This document shows positions 36,231 through 44,292 of a stretch of DNA of 64,000 bases, one piece after another (within the stretch, counting starts at the first letter, position 1; the number at the start of each line of letters is the position of its first letter). The stretch comes from Parvimonas sp035282405 (GTDB lineage: Bacteria; Bacillota; Clostridia; Tissierellales; Peptoniphilaceae). The notes under the pieces are model-generated. The model did not search any database and was not told the origin of the DNA. It saw only the letters and a program-made list of their open reading frames with translations. The position numbers were made by a program, and so were the translations under genes. The stretch spans positions 62,001 through 126,000 of the forward strand of contig NZ_JAYKBP010000003.1 of NCBI RefSeq assembly GCF_035282405.1, read 5' to 3'.

Positions 36231-36260
36231 AAACAGCAATTCAAAAGATTTGCTGTTTTT
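36231..36260 (+). terminator. Terminator
   Basis: AAACAGCAA pairs with TTGCTGTTT around TCAAAAGAT, then T-rich sequence. It follows the GNAT gene at 35765. Confidence 0.82.
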
Positions 36261-36267
36261 CTTTGTC

Positions 36268-36335
36268 AAAATTAAATTTTAAGGAGAATTATATCTAGAA
36301 GATGTACCTTCCTATGTGAATGCCCAAAAGGATTG
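36268..36335 (+). pseudogene. Possible remnant of GNAT 5' region
   Basis: AATTAAATTTTAAGGAGAATTA resembles the upstream region of the preceding GNAT gene (from 35698). A following stretch, CTATGTGAATGCCCAAA, resembles CTTATGTGAATGGTCAAA inside it. Intervening sequence is missing and the frame is broken. Weak but suggestive. The rest of 36221-36616 holds a terminator, a promoter and two leader hairpins. Confidence 0.4.
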
Positions 36336-36484
36336 TCATTTTTAAAATTCTTGATAAAAATCTATAAAAGTATATTACTTTTGGTATTTTTTAATTATAT
36401 AATATCTAACGAAGACTTGTTTTATTCAATTATATATCATATTAAAACTTAGCATAAAAATCACTAAAAAGTTTTGATTTATTA

Positions 36485-36513
36485 TTGAAATCTTGAATTT
36501 CATATGATATAAT
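36485..36513 (+). promoter_or_regulatory. Promoter of the membrane-protein gene at 36617
   Basis: TTGAAA (36485-36490) and an extended TGA-TATAAT (36505-36513) with 17-bp spacing. Transcription would begin just before two successive hairpins. Confidence 0.7.
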
Positions 36514-36526
36514 AACTTGAATTTAA

Positions 36527-36558
36527 TTTTTCATAAAAATAAACTTTTTTATGAAAAA
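36527..36558 (+). other. Leader hairpin 1
   Basis: TTTTTCATAAAA pairs with TTTTATGAAAAA near the predicted transcript start. No T-tract follows. Confidence 0.5.
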
Positions 36559-36568
36559 ATATATTATT

Positions 36569-36597
36569 GAAGTGAGAGAATTAAATTCTCTCACTTC
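36569..36597. repeat. Near-perfect 29-bp palindrome upstream of gene at 36617
   Basis: Arms GAAGTGAGAGAATT / AATTCTCTCACTTC (14 bp each) around a single A. It ends about 8 nt before the AAAGGAG ribosome-binding site. An identical palindrome precedes the paralogue at 37432. It is either an operator or a leader hairpin. Confidence 0.85.
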
Positions 36598-36616
36598 ACA
36601 AAAAAGGAGATAAAAA

Positions 36617-37144
36617 ATGAATATTTTTTATAGTGTTTTCTCTTCAACGGCATTTTGGGGTGATGTTACCTTTACTATTCCGTTATGGATTTTATGGGTA
36701 CTGCCTATATTGTGGCCTTTTATTATACCAATGTTATTAGTTTTCTATTCAACTGTTTTGTGTATATTTATGTTATGTTTGAAAGTAGAAATTCCTTTAA
36801 AAAAAATAATAGTCAGAGTAACTTTTTTTGGGTTTTTATGCGATATAATTGCTATTATATTGATGTTTTTGATTGTAGGAACTTTAGAAATTTTTATCAA
36901 ACCAACTCTAGGTTTTTTCAATTGGTATGGGTCTTTTTTGTATTCTTTAGTTGTAAAGATACCTATGAATATAGTTGAGGTATTGATATTGAGTGTTGCA
37001 ATTCTTTTGTCAAGAATTATAAATTACAAATTAAATAAAAGATATACTTTTTCAAAACTTGATATAGAGGAAGAAAATAAGAAAAAATTAGCATTAGCCA
37101 TAGCAATATTTACAGCACCATATTTATTTTTCTTTACTATATGA
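36617..37144 (+). CDS. Hypothetical membrane protein, paralogue 1
   Basis: 175 aa with four or so hydrophobic segments (about 20-50, 65-95, 110-140, 155-175). Not recognised. It is clearly homologous to the product of 37432-37980: shared FYSV, TIPLW, FGFLCD, LSRIINY-LNKR-TF, DIEEE and KKLALAIAIFTAPY. The near-identical C-terminal segment suggests a functional constraint there. Preceded by the palindrome and AAAGGAG. Function unknown. Confidence 0.8.
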   Translation: MNIFYSVFSSTAFWGDVTFTIPLWILWVLPILWPFIIPMLLVFYSTVLCIFMLCLKVEIPLKKIIVRVTFFGFLCDIIAIILMFLIVGTLEIFIKPTLGFFNWYGSFLYSLVVKIPMNIVEVLILSVAILLSRIINYKLNKRYTFSKLDIEEENKKKLALAIAIFTAPYLFFFTI

Positions 37145-37178
37145 TAATTCTTATATTATTAATCAGAAAAGGTAAAAA

Positions 37179-37379
37179 ATGAGTTATACAATAAGATATT
37201 TTGATAGAAATGATAAATTATTGGATGAAAGAACCTTTGAAATATCTGTTACAAAAGATATGGTAATTAAAACAGGGATAAACAAAGATAAAGATACAGT
37301 TCTGCAAATAGATAAAAACAAAGATGGAGAAGTTGATGAAAAATTTTCAGCATCCAAAAATGAAAATATTAAAAAATAA
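37179..37379 (+). CDS. Small acidic protein, 66 aa
   Basis: Starts MSYTIRYFDRNDKLLDERTF and contains QIDKNKDGEVDEKF, a DxNxDGxxD calcium-loop-like motif found in many small proteins. It has no signal or membrane helix. It sits 34 nt after paralogue 1 with an AAAAGG site. A 5' fragment of a second copy is at 38016. Function unknown. Confidence 0.7.
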   Translation: MSYTIRYFDRNDKLLDERTFEISVTKDMVIKTGINKDKDTVLQIDKNKDGEVDEKFSASKNENIKK

Positions 37380-37386
37380 AAAAATT

Positions 37387-37415
37387 GAAGTGAGAGAATT
37401 AAATTCTCTCACTTC
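37387..37415. repeat. Identical 29-bp palindrome upstream of paralogue 2
   Basis: The same 14-bp arms and single A centre as at 36569-36597, ending shortly before the AAGGGGGAG ribosome-binding site of the gene at 37432. Confidence 0.88.
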
Positions 37416-37431
37416 ATAAAAAGGGGGAGAA

Positions 37432-37980
37432 ATGAGTACTTTTTATAGTGTTTTATCGGGAGTATATTTTCTATCTTTCGATAGATATATTGATCTTACC
37501 ATACCATTATGGGTTTTTTGGGTAATTCTTATTTGTTGGATTGCTATTATACCAGCAACTGCTATATTATGTTCAATAGTAATGTATATATCTATGTTAT
37601 ATTTAAAAATGAAAGATCGTTTTAAAATACTTAGAAAAACAATAATACAAATAACTTGTTTTAGCTTTTTATGCGATTTAATAGTTGTTGTATTTTTACT
37701 CTTACTTGAAACAGGAAAAGATTTTATTGATTTGGATTTAGATTCATATCATTGGTATAAAAATGTATTTCTAAGGGCATTGGAAAGAAATCCATTTTCG
37801 AATGTATTTGCATTATTAGTATTGTGCTCTATAATCCTATTGTTAAGGATTTTAAATTATCAATTAAATAAAAGAATTACATTTTTAAACATTGACATAG
37901 AAGAAGAAAAAAAGAAAAAATTGGCATTAGCCATAGCAATATTTACAGCACCATATATATTTTTTATTCCTATAGGATAA
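37432..37980 (+). CDS. Hypothetical membrane protein, paralogue 2
   Basis: 182 aa, the tandem paralogue of the protein at 36617 with the same membrane layout and the strongly conserved C-terminal KKKLALAIAIFTAPY block. The central loops differ most. AAGGGGGAGAA precedes the ATG. A broken copy of the 66-aa gene follows, so the whole unit (palindrome, membrane gene, small gene) was duplicated. Confidence 0.8.
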   Translation: MSTFYSVLSGVYFLSFDRYIDLTIPLWVFWVILICWIAIIPATAILCSIVMYISMLYLKMKDRFKILRKTIIQITCFSFLCDLIVVVFLLLLETGKDFIDLDLDSYHWYKNVFLRALERNPFSNVFALLVLCSIILLLRILNYQLNKRITFLNIDIEEEKKKKLALAIAIFTAPYIFFIPIG

Positions 37981-38015
37981 TTTATATATGACTAACTAGA
38001 AAAGACATAGGAACT

Positions 38016-38069
38016 ATGAATTATACAATAAGATATTATATACAGAAAGTAGTTAAAAGTAGTGTGTAA
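38016..38069 (+). pseudogene. 5' fragment of the 66-aa gene
   Basis: Reads MNYTIRYYIQKV and stops after 17 codons. It matches MSYTIRYF of the intact gene at 37179, including flanking bases (ATACAATAAGATATT). A decayed end of the tandem duplication. Confidence 0.8.
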
Positions 38070-38098
38070 AAACATAAAATTTTATACACTATTTTTTT
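38061..38098 (+). terminator. Terminator
   Basis: AGTGTGTAAAA pairs with TTTTATACACT (one G-T) and is followed by seven T. Confidence 0.82.
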
Positions 38099-38190
38099 AC
38101 ATTTTCTGTAAAATTATTATTGAAATTGTTAATAAAATAGCAAAAAATCATTAAATTATATTACAATATACGAAATTTTATTACCTACCT

Positions 38191-38245
38191 TTGCGAAAAT
38201 TAAATTTTCAATTCATTTATTTATAGTCGGAAATATGGTATAATA
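38191..38245. repeat. Promoter-bearing intergenic repeat, copy 3
   Basis: TTGCGAAAATTAAATTTTCA, then ATTTATTTATA, GGAAATATGG and TATAAT. Closely related to 34519-34571. Its TATAAT is the best promoter candidate for the housekeeping operon starting at 38358. The rest of the 377-bp gap (37981-38357) holds the remnant, a terminator and AT-rich leader. Confidence 0.7.
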
Positions 38246-38357
38246 TTAATAACTTTATGCATTTGTATAAAGACAATATTATTTTTAAAAAATATGTGTT
38301 ATAGAGAATTAATAAATGAAAATTTATTAAGATTAGTTTATGAAATAGAGGTTTAAA

Positions 38358-39209
38358 ATGCAAGATAAAAAAATATTTTTATATTATTTTTTGGCTGTAG
38401 GAATGATTTTATTTCCTATCTTAAATTTATTAAGTTTTGTTCCTATGGTGATTTTATACAAGAAATCAAACTTTAGAACTTATATCTTGTCAGCAGGAAT
38501 GTTTATAGTATTATCTTTAATTATTTTGCGAAATTTCACTTCACTTATACCTGTTTTTAGTTCTTTTATAGTTATAAAAGGAATGGATAGTGAAAAAGAT
38601 GGATATAAAGTTTTGCTTGTAAGTGCTCTTGTTATGACAGTTTTGCTTGTAAGTGATTTTTTGCTATTAAGGATTAATGCAAAGTCTTATGAATTATTTT
38701 TAAACAACATAAGTGATTTTTTGAATCGTTTTGAAAATTACAAAGAAATTTTTAATATAAAAAATGCTGAAGATTTTGTCAATAGAATGATGAATATTTA
38801 TCCTTCCGTTTCATTTACAATAGCATATATTTTCGGAACTATTGGATATTTGTTTTTATCCAAGAAAATTTATAAAAATTACAAAGATTCAGATGATGTT
38901 ATTATACCCCTAGATATGAAATTTTTCTTTATTAGTTTAGTTGTAATTGTTGTAATGATATTTACTACTAGTTTAGAGGATTTTTATCAGGTATTTCTAA
39001 TTTGCTATAATTTAATTATAGTTTTTATAGGAATAATGATAGTTCAAGGTTTTATAAAGGCTAATGCAGTTTTACAGAAGAAGTTGAATAAAATATTAGC
39101 AAATTTGCTAAGTTTCTGTTCAATATTTTTGGGGATAATTTATGCAGTTTATGTTATTTATGGAATTTATAGTTCAATTTTGCGAGGTGTGAAATGGGAA
39201 AGAAAATAG
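38358..39209 (+). CDS. DUF2232 (YybS-like) membrane protein
   Basis: 283 aa with about seven to eight hydrophobic segments and no catalytic motif. Its position directly ahead of gdpP and rplI matches the YybS/DUF2232 gene of Firmicutes. It overlaps the gdpP start by 16 nt. Function is unknown in the family, although a substrate-transport-like (ECF-S-like) fold has been suggested. Confidence 0.78.
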   Translation: MQDKKIFLYYFLAVGMILFPILNLLSFVPMVILYKKSNFRTYILSAGMFIVLSLIILRNFTSLIPVFSSFIVIKGMDSEKDGYKVLLVSALVMTVLLVSDFLLLRINAKSYELFLNNISDFLNRFENYKEIFNIKNAEDFVNRMMNIYPSVSFTIAYIFGTIGYLFLSKKIYKNYKDSDDVIIPLDMKFFFISLVVIVVMIFTTSLEDFYQVFLICYNLIIVFIGIMIVQGFIKANAVLQKKLNKILANLLSFCSIFLGIIYAVYVIYGIYSSILRGVKWERK

Positions 39210-41191
39210 TTAAATTATCAGATTTTTATATTTTATTTTTATTTATGGTTATAATCTCAGCTTTTGTACTTTATTTTAAATTAATATTTGGGATTGTATC
39301 TTTTATATTGACTTTTATTTCATTTATTGTAGTCTTATACTATGTAAAAAATAAAAATGTTGAATATGAAGAGGATATAAAGAGACATAAAGATTCTTTA
39401 GATAATATTGCAAGTGAAGTAGTTTATAAGATGCCTTTTCCTATTGCTGTACTTAACAATAAAGGTAGAGTTAAATGGTATAGCCCAGAGTTTTCAGAGC
39501 TTTTTTCAGGAAAAGATGTTATTGGAATTGATATTAATTCAAAAATTTCAAATTTTAATATTTCTGAAGTTTTGAAAAAAGGTTCTGGAAAAGTAAATTG
39601 GGAAACAGAAAAATTTAATTATTTGGTTTATTATAATGTTGTAAAAGATGATGATAATGGGGAAGTTAATACGATTATTTATTTGATAGATAATTTAGAA
39701 TTTTCAAAACTTCAAAAGCAATATGAAGACGATACTCTAAATTCTATTTTAATCTACATTGATAATTTTGAAGATGTTCGTAACAACACTAACGAAGATT
39801 TTAAGACATTATTGACTGCTGAAATGGATAAACTGATTATAAGTTATTTTTCAAATTTAGGTGCAATAGTAAGAAAATATGATTATGGGAAATATATTGT
39901 TATCTCAAATAATTCAATTTTACAAAAAATAAAAACTGATAAATTTAGTATAATAGAAAAATTAAGAGAAATAGAAATTTCAGGTAATATAAAACCGACT
40001 TTAAGTATCGGTGTAGGTCTTGGTGGAAATAATCCTTTTGAAAGATATAAGGAAGCTCAAACTGCTCTTGATATGGCATTAGGACGTGGAGGAGCTCAAG
40101 TTGTCTTTAAAAATGGTGAAGATTTAGAGTTCTATGGGGGCAAGAACAATAAGGGTGTTGAAAGAAATAAAGTAAAGGCAAGAGTTATTTCTCAAGCACT
40201 TGAAAATATAATAAGAGAATCTTCAGAGATTTTTGTAATGGGACATAAGAATCCGGACATGGATTGCTTTGGAGCGGGAATCGGTGTTATGGGAATTTGT
40301 AAAGAATTGAAAAAAGACTGTTATATGGTTTTAGAAGATGTCCCTATTACAATAAGAAATGTATATGATAGGATAAGACTTGCAGAACCTGAGTATGTAG
40401 AAATGATGATTTCTCCAGAAAAAGCTTATGATATATGTAAGGATACAAGTTTAGTTATATTGGTGGATAATTCGAGAACAGCTTCAACAGAAGCTCCTTA
40501 TTTGTTAGATGTTACTTCAAAAATTGTTGTAATTGATCATCATAGAATAGGAAAAGATTTTGTTGAAAATCCGATGTTGACTTATCTTGAACCTTATGCG
40601 TCTTCTGCATGTGAGCTTGTAACAGAAATTATCTACTATATGTTTGAAAAAATTAATTTGGATAAAGAAGTCGCTGAAGCTCTGCTTGCAGGAATTGTAG
40701 TGGATACTAAAAACTTCTATTACCAAACAGGAGTAAGGACTTTTGAAATGGCATCCTATTTGAAACGATTTGGAGCAGATAGTATTGCAGTAAAACATCT
40801 TTTCAAAGATAATTTTAATACAATAAAATTAAAATCTAATGTTTTATCTAATGCAATATCATACAAAAATTATATTTGCATTGGGGTATTTCCGGAAGAA
40901 ATTGAGGAATCTATGTTGATTGCAGCACAGGCGGCAGATGATTTGCTTGGAGTTTTAGATATTGAATGCAGTTTCGTTTTAACTATTGTTTCCGGACAAA
41001 TTCATATCAGTGGAAGAAGTTTAGGAAAAATTTCAGTTCAATTAATTTTAGAAAAACTCGGTGGTGGAGGACATTATACTTCTGCCGGAGCAAGACTTGA
41101 TTGTTCAATGGATGAAGCGATAGAAAAATTAAAGAAAGCCATAGATGAGTATTTATTGGAGGAAGATATAGATGAAAGTAATTTTAATTAA
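39194..41191 (+). CDS. gdpP: Cyclic-di-AMP phosphodiesterase GdpP
   Basis: Membrane enzyme that hydrolyses c-di-AMP to pApA, controlling osmolyte and wall homeostasis. 665 aa: two N-terminal helices (about 10-55), a PAS-like domain (about 70-160), a degenerate GGDEF (about 175-310), then DHH with MGHKNPDMDCFGAG, VDNSR and VIDHHR, and DHHA1 with GGGGHYTSAGA. All catalytic DHH motifs are intact. It overlaps its neighbours on both sides (DUF2232 by 16 nt, rplI by 20 nt). Confidence 0.95.
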   Translation: MGKKIVKLSDFYILFLFMVIISAFVLYFKLIFGIVSFILTFISFIVVLYYVKNKNVEYEEDIKRHKDSLDNIASEVVYKMPFPIAVLNNKGRVKWYSPEFSELFSGKDVIGIDINSKISNFNISEVLKKGSGKVNWETEKFNYLVYYNVVKDDDNGEVNTIIYLIDNLEFSKLQKQYEDDTLNSILIYIDNFEDVRNNTNEDFKTLLTAEMDKLIISYFSNLGAIVRKYDYGKYIVISNNSILQKIKTDKFSIIEKLREIEISGNIKPTLSIGVGLGGNNPFERYKEAQTALDMALGRGGAQVVFKNGEDLEFYGGKNNKGVERNKVKARVISQALENIIRESSEIFVMGHKNPDMDCFGAGIGVMGICKELKKDCYMVLEDVPITIRNVYDRIRLAEPEYVEMMISPEKAYDICKDTSLVILVDNSRTASTEAPYLLDVTSKIVVIDHHRIGKDFVENPMLTYLEPYASSACELVTEIIYYMFEKINLDKEVAEALLAGIVVDTKNFYYQTGVRTFEMASYLKRFGADSIAVKHLFKDNFNTIKLKSNVLSNAISYKNYICIGVFPEEIEESMLIAAQAADDLLGVLDIECSFVLTIVSGQIHISGRSLGKISVQLILEKLGGGGHYTSAGARLDCSMDEAIEKLKKAIDEYLLEEDIDESNFN

Positions 41192-41618
41192 AGATGTTAA
41201 AAGTTTTGGGAAAGCTGGCGAACTTGTCAATGCAAAGACAGGATATGCCAGAAACTTTTTAATTCCTAATGGATTAGCTAAAGAAGCTACTAAAGAAAAT
41301 CTTGAAATTTGGGAAAAAGAACAAGCTGAATTAAAGAGAATTGAAGCTGAAAATATAAAAAACGCAAAAGAATTAAAAGAAGTTTTAGAAAAATTAGAAG
41401 TAGTTATAAAGACTAAAACAGGAAGTGGGGATAAACTTTTTGGTTCAATAACTTCTCAAGACATCAGCGATGCTTTGAAAAAACAACATAAAATAGAAAT
41501 TGACAAAAGAAAAATAGAATTAAAGGAAAATATAAAATCACTTTGTGCTTTGACAGTTCCAATCAGGGTTTATCCTGAAATAGTTGCAACTGTTAAGGTT
41601 TCTATTGAAAAGGAGTAA
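41172..41618 (+). CDS. rplI: 50S ribosomal protein L9
   Basis: 148 aa with the signature MKVILIKDVKSFGKAGELVNAKTGYARNFLIP-type N terminus (GxxGxxxxVxxGYARNFLxPxxxA), a long central helix and a C-terminal domain with KLFGSITSQDI. It overlaps the gdpP 3' end by 20 nt; its GGAGGAAGATAT site is inside gdpP. The order gdpP-rplI-dnaB is conserved in Firmicutes. Confidence 0.97.
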   Translation: MKVILIKDVKSFGKAGELVNAKTGYARNFLIPNGLAKEATKENLEIWEKEQAELKRIEAENIKNAKELKEVLEKLEVVIKTKTGSGDKLFGSITSQDISDALKKQHKIEIDKRKIELKENIKSLCALTVPIRVYPEIVATVKVSIEKE

Positions 41619-41621
41619 TTT

Positions 41622-42944
41622 ATGCATAATATTTACGACTTAGAAGCTGAAAAATGCGTCTTGTCGATAATGATTACAGAGCCAAATAAAAGAGAATATG
41701 TTTTTGAAAAATTAAAGAGAAAAGATTTTTATTTAGGTTGGCATAAAGATATATTTAGTGCAATCTTGGAATTATCAAGAGAAAATACAAATGTAGATCC
41801 TATTACAGTAATTAATAAAATGGAAGCAATGGGTTTTGATACGGAATCTAATAATGGAATTGTTGGAGTTGTTGAAATTGTAAATGCTGTCGCCTTTCCT
41901 TCAAATATAGAAAATTATTGTAAGATTGTAAAGGATAAAGCAGATACTAGAAATTTACTTTTTATTCTTGATAATATAAAGGATAGAGCATATAAAAATG
42001 AAGATTATGACAAAGTTTTAGAGTCTATAGAAGGACAAATTTTTGAATTGTCTCAAAATGAAAATAGAACAGGGCTTACACATATAAAAGATACTCTTAC
42101 AGAGCTTATTGAGATACTTGATGATAGAAGTAAAAATAAGGGTTCGGTAACTGGAATTCCTACAGGTTTTGCAGATTTGGACAGAATTTTACTTGGAATG
42201 CAAAGAAAAGATTTGATTTTACTTGCTGCAAGACCATCTGTAGGGAAAACGGCATTGGCTGTTAATATCGCTTTAAATGCTGCACAAAAAGATTATAAGG
42301 TCGCGATATTTTCTTTGGAAATGAGTAAAACACAATTAGCACAAAGAATGTTAAGTTCGCTTTCTCTTGTTAATTTAAAACAATTAATCAGTGGAGATAT
42401 AACAGAGTGGCAAGATATTTTTGAGGCCAGTTCGATAATAGCTGGAAATTCAATTTATATGGATGATACTGCAGGAATTTCCATTACTGAGCTTAGGAGT
42501 AAATGTAGAAGACTTAAAGCAGATAGTGGACTTGACTTTATAATGATAGACTATTTGCAACTTATGACTTCTGAGGGCAGAAATGAAAATAGACAACAAG
42601 AAATATCTACTATTTCAAGAAATTTAAAAGCGTTAGCCAAGGAATTAGATGTTCCTATTTTGGCGTTGAGTCAGCTATCTCGTGATAGTGAGAAAAGTGG
42701 AAGGAAACCAAAACTAAGCGATCTTAGGGAATCAGGAGCAATCGAACAAGATGCTGATGTTGTAATTTTACTTTATAGAGAAGATTATCAAAATGAAGAA
42801 GCAGAAGTTAAAAACCAAATAGAATTGATTATAGCAAAACATAGAAATGGGGAAACAGGAAGTGTTGAACTTAACTTTATTAAAGAGTGTACAAGATTTA
42901 TAGATCTTCAAACTGATAGAGATAAGGAGCTTTTCAATGGATAA
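41622..42944 (+). CDS. dnaB: Replicative DNA helicase DnaB (DnaC in Bacillus)
   Basis: Hexameric 5'-3' fork helicase, 440 aa. The N-terminal domain (AEKCVLSIMITEPNKREYVFEKL) is followed by a linker and a RecA-like domain from about residue 175 with Walker A AARPSVGKTALAVNIALN, Walker B DFIMIDYLQLM, ALSQLSRDSE and DLRESGAIEQDADVVILLYR. No intein. It sits 3 nt after rplI and overlaps the next gene by 8 nt. Confidence 0.96.
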   Translation: MHNIYDLEAEKCVLSIMITEPNKREYVFEKLKRKDFYLGWHKDIFSAILELSRENTNVDPITVINKMEAMGFDTESNNGIVGVVEIVNAVAFPSNIENYCKIVKDKADTRNLLFILDNIKDRAYKNEDYDKVLESIEGQIFELSQNENRTGLTHIKDTLTELIEILDDRSKNKGSVTGIPTGFADLDRILLGMQRKDLILLAARPSVGKTALAVNIALNAAQKDYKVAIFSLEMSKTQLAQRMLSSLSLVNLKQLISGDITEWQDIFEASSIIAGNSIYMDDTAGISITELRSKCRRLKADSGLDFIMIDYLQLMTSEGRNENRQQEISTISRNLKALAKELDVPILALSQLSRDSEKSGRKPKLSDLRESGAIEQDADVVILLYREDYQNEEAEVKNQIELIIAKHRNGETGSVELNFIKECTRFIDLQTDRDKELFNG

Positions 42945-43548
42945 TTTTTTAATTGAAGATGAAGATATTAAGATTAAAAAATTTGAAAAGAGTTATTTTA
43001 AAAATTTCAAAAAATTTTCTCCATATGATGATATTTTACTTACTGATTACAATCTTTGCTTTTTGACTGAATCAGAAATTAAAAATTGGGAAAAGAAAGT
43101 AAAATCGAAAAGGAATAATTATTTTGCCATTTTTTTAAAGGAGGTTTTGATAGGATATATTTCTATAAGCAGGATAAGTTTTCTAAATAGCAATTTTGAA
43201 CTTTCTTTATGTTTAGATGAAAAGTTTTGTTCAAAAGGTTATGGTTTTAAATCGCTTAGACTGTTTTTAGAATACTATTTTGAAAATTTTGACAAATATT
43301 CTATTTGGCTAAATGTAAATGCTTTTAATCAAAGAGCAATACATTTATACGAAAAAATTGGATTTGAAAAAATAAGTGAATTTCTTGGAGATTTTGAAGT
43401 TCAAAAAATGCAAAAATTGAAGAGATATGAAGAAACTAAGGAATATTTTGAAGAAAAAAATGGTGTGATTTATTCCAAAATTTTCACGATGAAATTGGAT
43501 AGATTAAAATTTTTAGAAAGGTGGGATAGGAGTGGAAATAAGTTTTAA
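42937..43548 (+). CDS. GNAT acetyltransferase inside the replication operon
   Basis: 203 aa. The acetyl-CoA motif lies in LSLCLDEKFCSKGYGFKSLRLFLEYYF, then IWLNVNAFNQRAIHLYEKIGFEKISEF, a RimJ/RimL pattern. It overlaps dnaB by 8 nt and the DnaD-like gene by 17 nt, so it is translated as part of the replisome operon. I do not know a GNAT as a usual member of this operon. Its target could be a neighbour protein or be unrelated. Confidence 0.82.
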   Translation: MDNFLIEDEDIKIKKFEKSYFKNFKKFSPYDDILLTDYNLCFLTESEIKNWEKKVKSKRNNYFAIFLKEVLIGYISISRISFLNSNFELSLCLDEKFCSKGYGFKSLRLFLEYYFENFDKYSIWLNVNAFNQRAIHLYEKIGFEKISEFLGDFEVQKMQKLKRYEETKEYFEEKNGVIYSKIFTMKLDRLKFLERWDRSGNKF

Positions 43549-44290
43549 AAAGTCAATAATTCAACCCGGAGTAACTCCTATTGAGAATATGTTTTTGGAT
43601 AATTACTTGCCAATAGTTGATGAAATTTCATTAAAGGTATATTTATTTTTATATAAAAGACTTTTTGGGTCGTATAAAAGTGAATTGTCGATAAAATGTA
43701 TAGCAGAAGAGCTAAGATTTTCTGAAGTTCAGATTATGAATGCTCTAAAATATTGGAAAAATAATCAACTTTTAGATTACACTTTGGATGAAAAAGGGAG
43801 TGTTGAAAAGATTGAATTCGTAAATAATTTTGCTCTCTATGCAGGTGGGGTCTATGACGGCAATGTAGAAGAAAAAGTTATAGAAAAACCGATGATTGAT
43901 AATAAGGAATATTTCACTAAAATTGAAAAAATTACAGGCTTAAGCCTAAAACCTCATGAGATAACTAAAATTGTTGAGCATATTGAAGAAACCACACATG
44001 GTATGGACTTAGTTTATAGGGCTTATGAATATGCAAAGAGCGAAGGGAAAAGTATGTCAGTAGATTATGTTATTGGCATTTTAAGAGCTTGGAAAAGGGA
44101 TAATAATATTTTAACAGTTGAAGATTTGAATTATTTCCTTGAAAATAAAGATAAAAATAAAATCAAAAGATATAGTAAAAATACTAAAAAATATATTGAA
44201 AAAGAACATATTTTAACAGAAGAAGAAAAAAGAGAAAAACTTAAGAATAATAAAAATTCGGCTACAACAGAATTGCTTGATAGGTATTAA
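43532..44290 (+). CDS. dnaD: DnaD-domain replication initiation protein
   Basis: 252 aa with a GTG start after GGTGGGATAGGA. The N-terminal winged-helix part includes LSIKCIAEELRFSEVQIMNALKYWKNNQLL. The C-terminal DnaD/DnaB2 domain (about 125-195) has FTKIEKITGLSLKPHEITKI and AYEYAKSEGKSMSVDYVIGILRAWKRDNN, matching the family YxxxIxxxW-like motif. A lysine-rich tail follows. It lies 2 nt before the helicase-loader gene, the expected context for primosome assembly. Confidence 0.85.
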   Translation: MEISFKKSIIQPGVTPIENMFLDNYLPIVDEISLKVYLFLYKRLFGSYKSELSIKCIAEELRFSEVQIMNALKYWKNNQLLDYTLDEKGSVEKIEFVNNFALYAGGVYDGNVEEKVIEKPMIDNKEYFTKIEKITGLSLKPHEITKIVEHIEETTHGMDLVYRAYEYAKSEGKSMSVDYVIGILRAWKRDNNILTVEDLNYFLENKDKNKIKRYSKNTKKYIEKEHILTEEEKREKLKNNKNSATTELLDRY

Positions 44291-44292
44291 TT

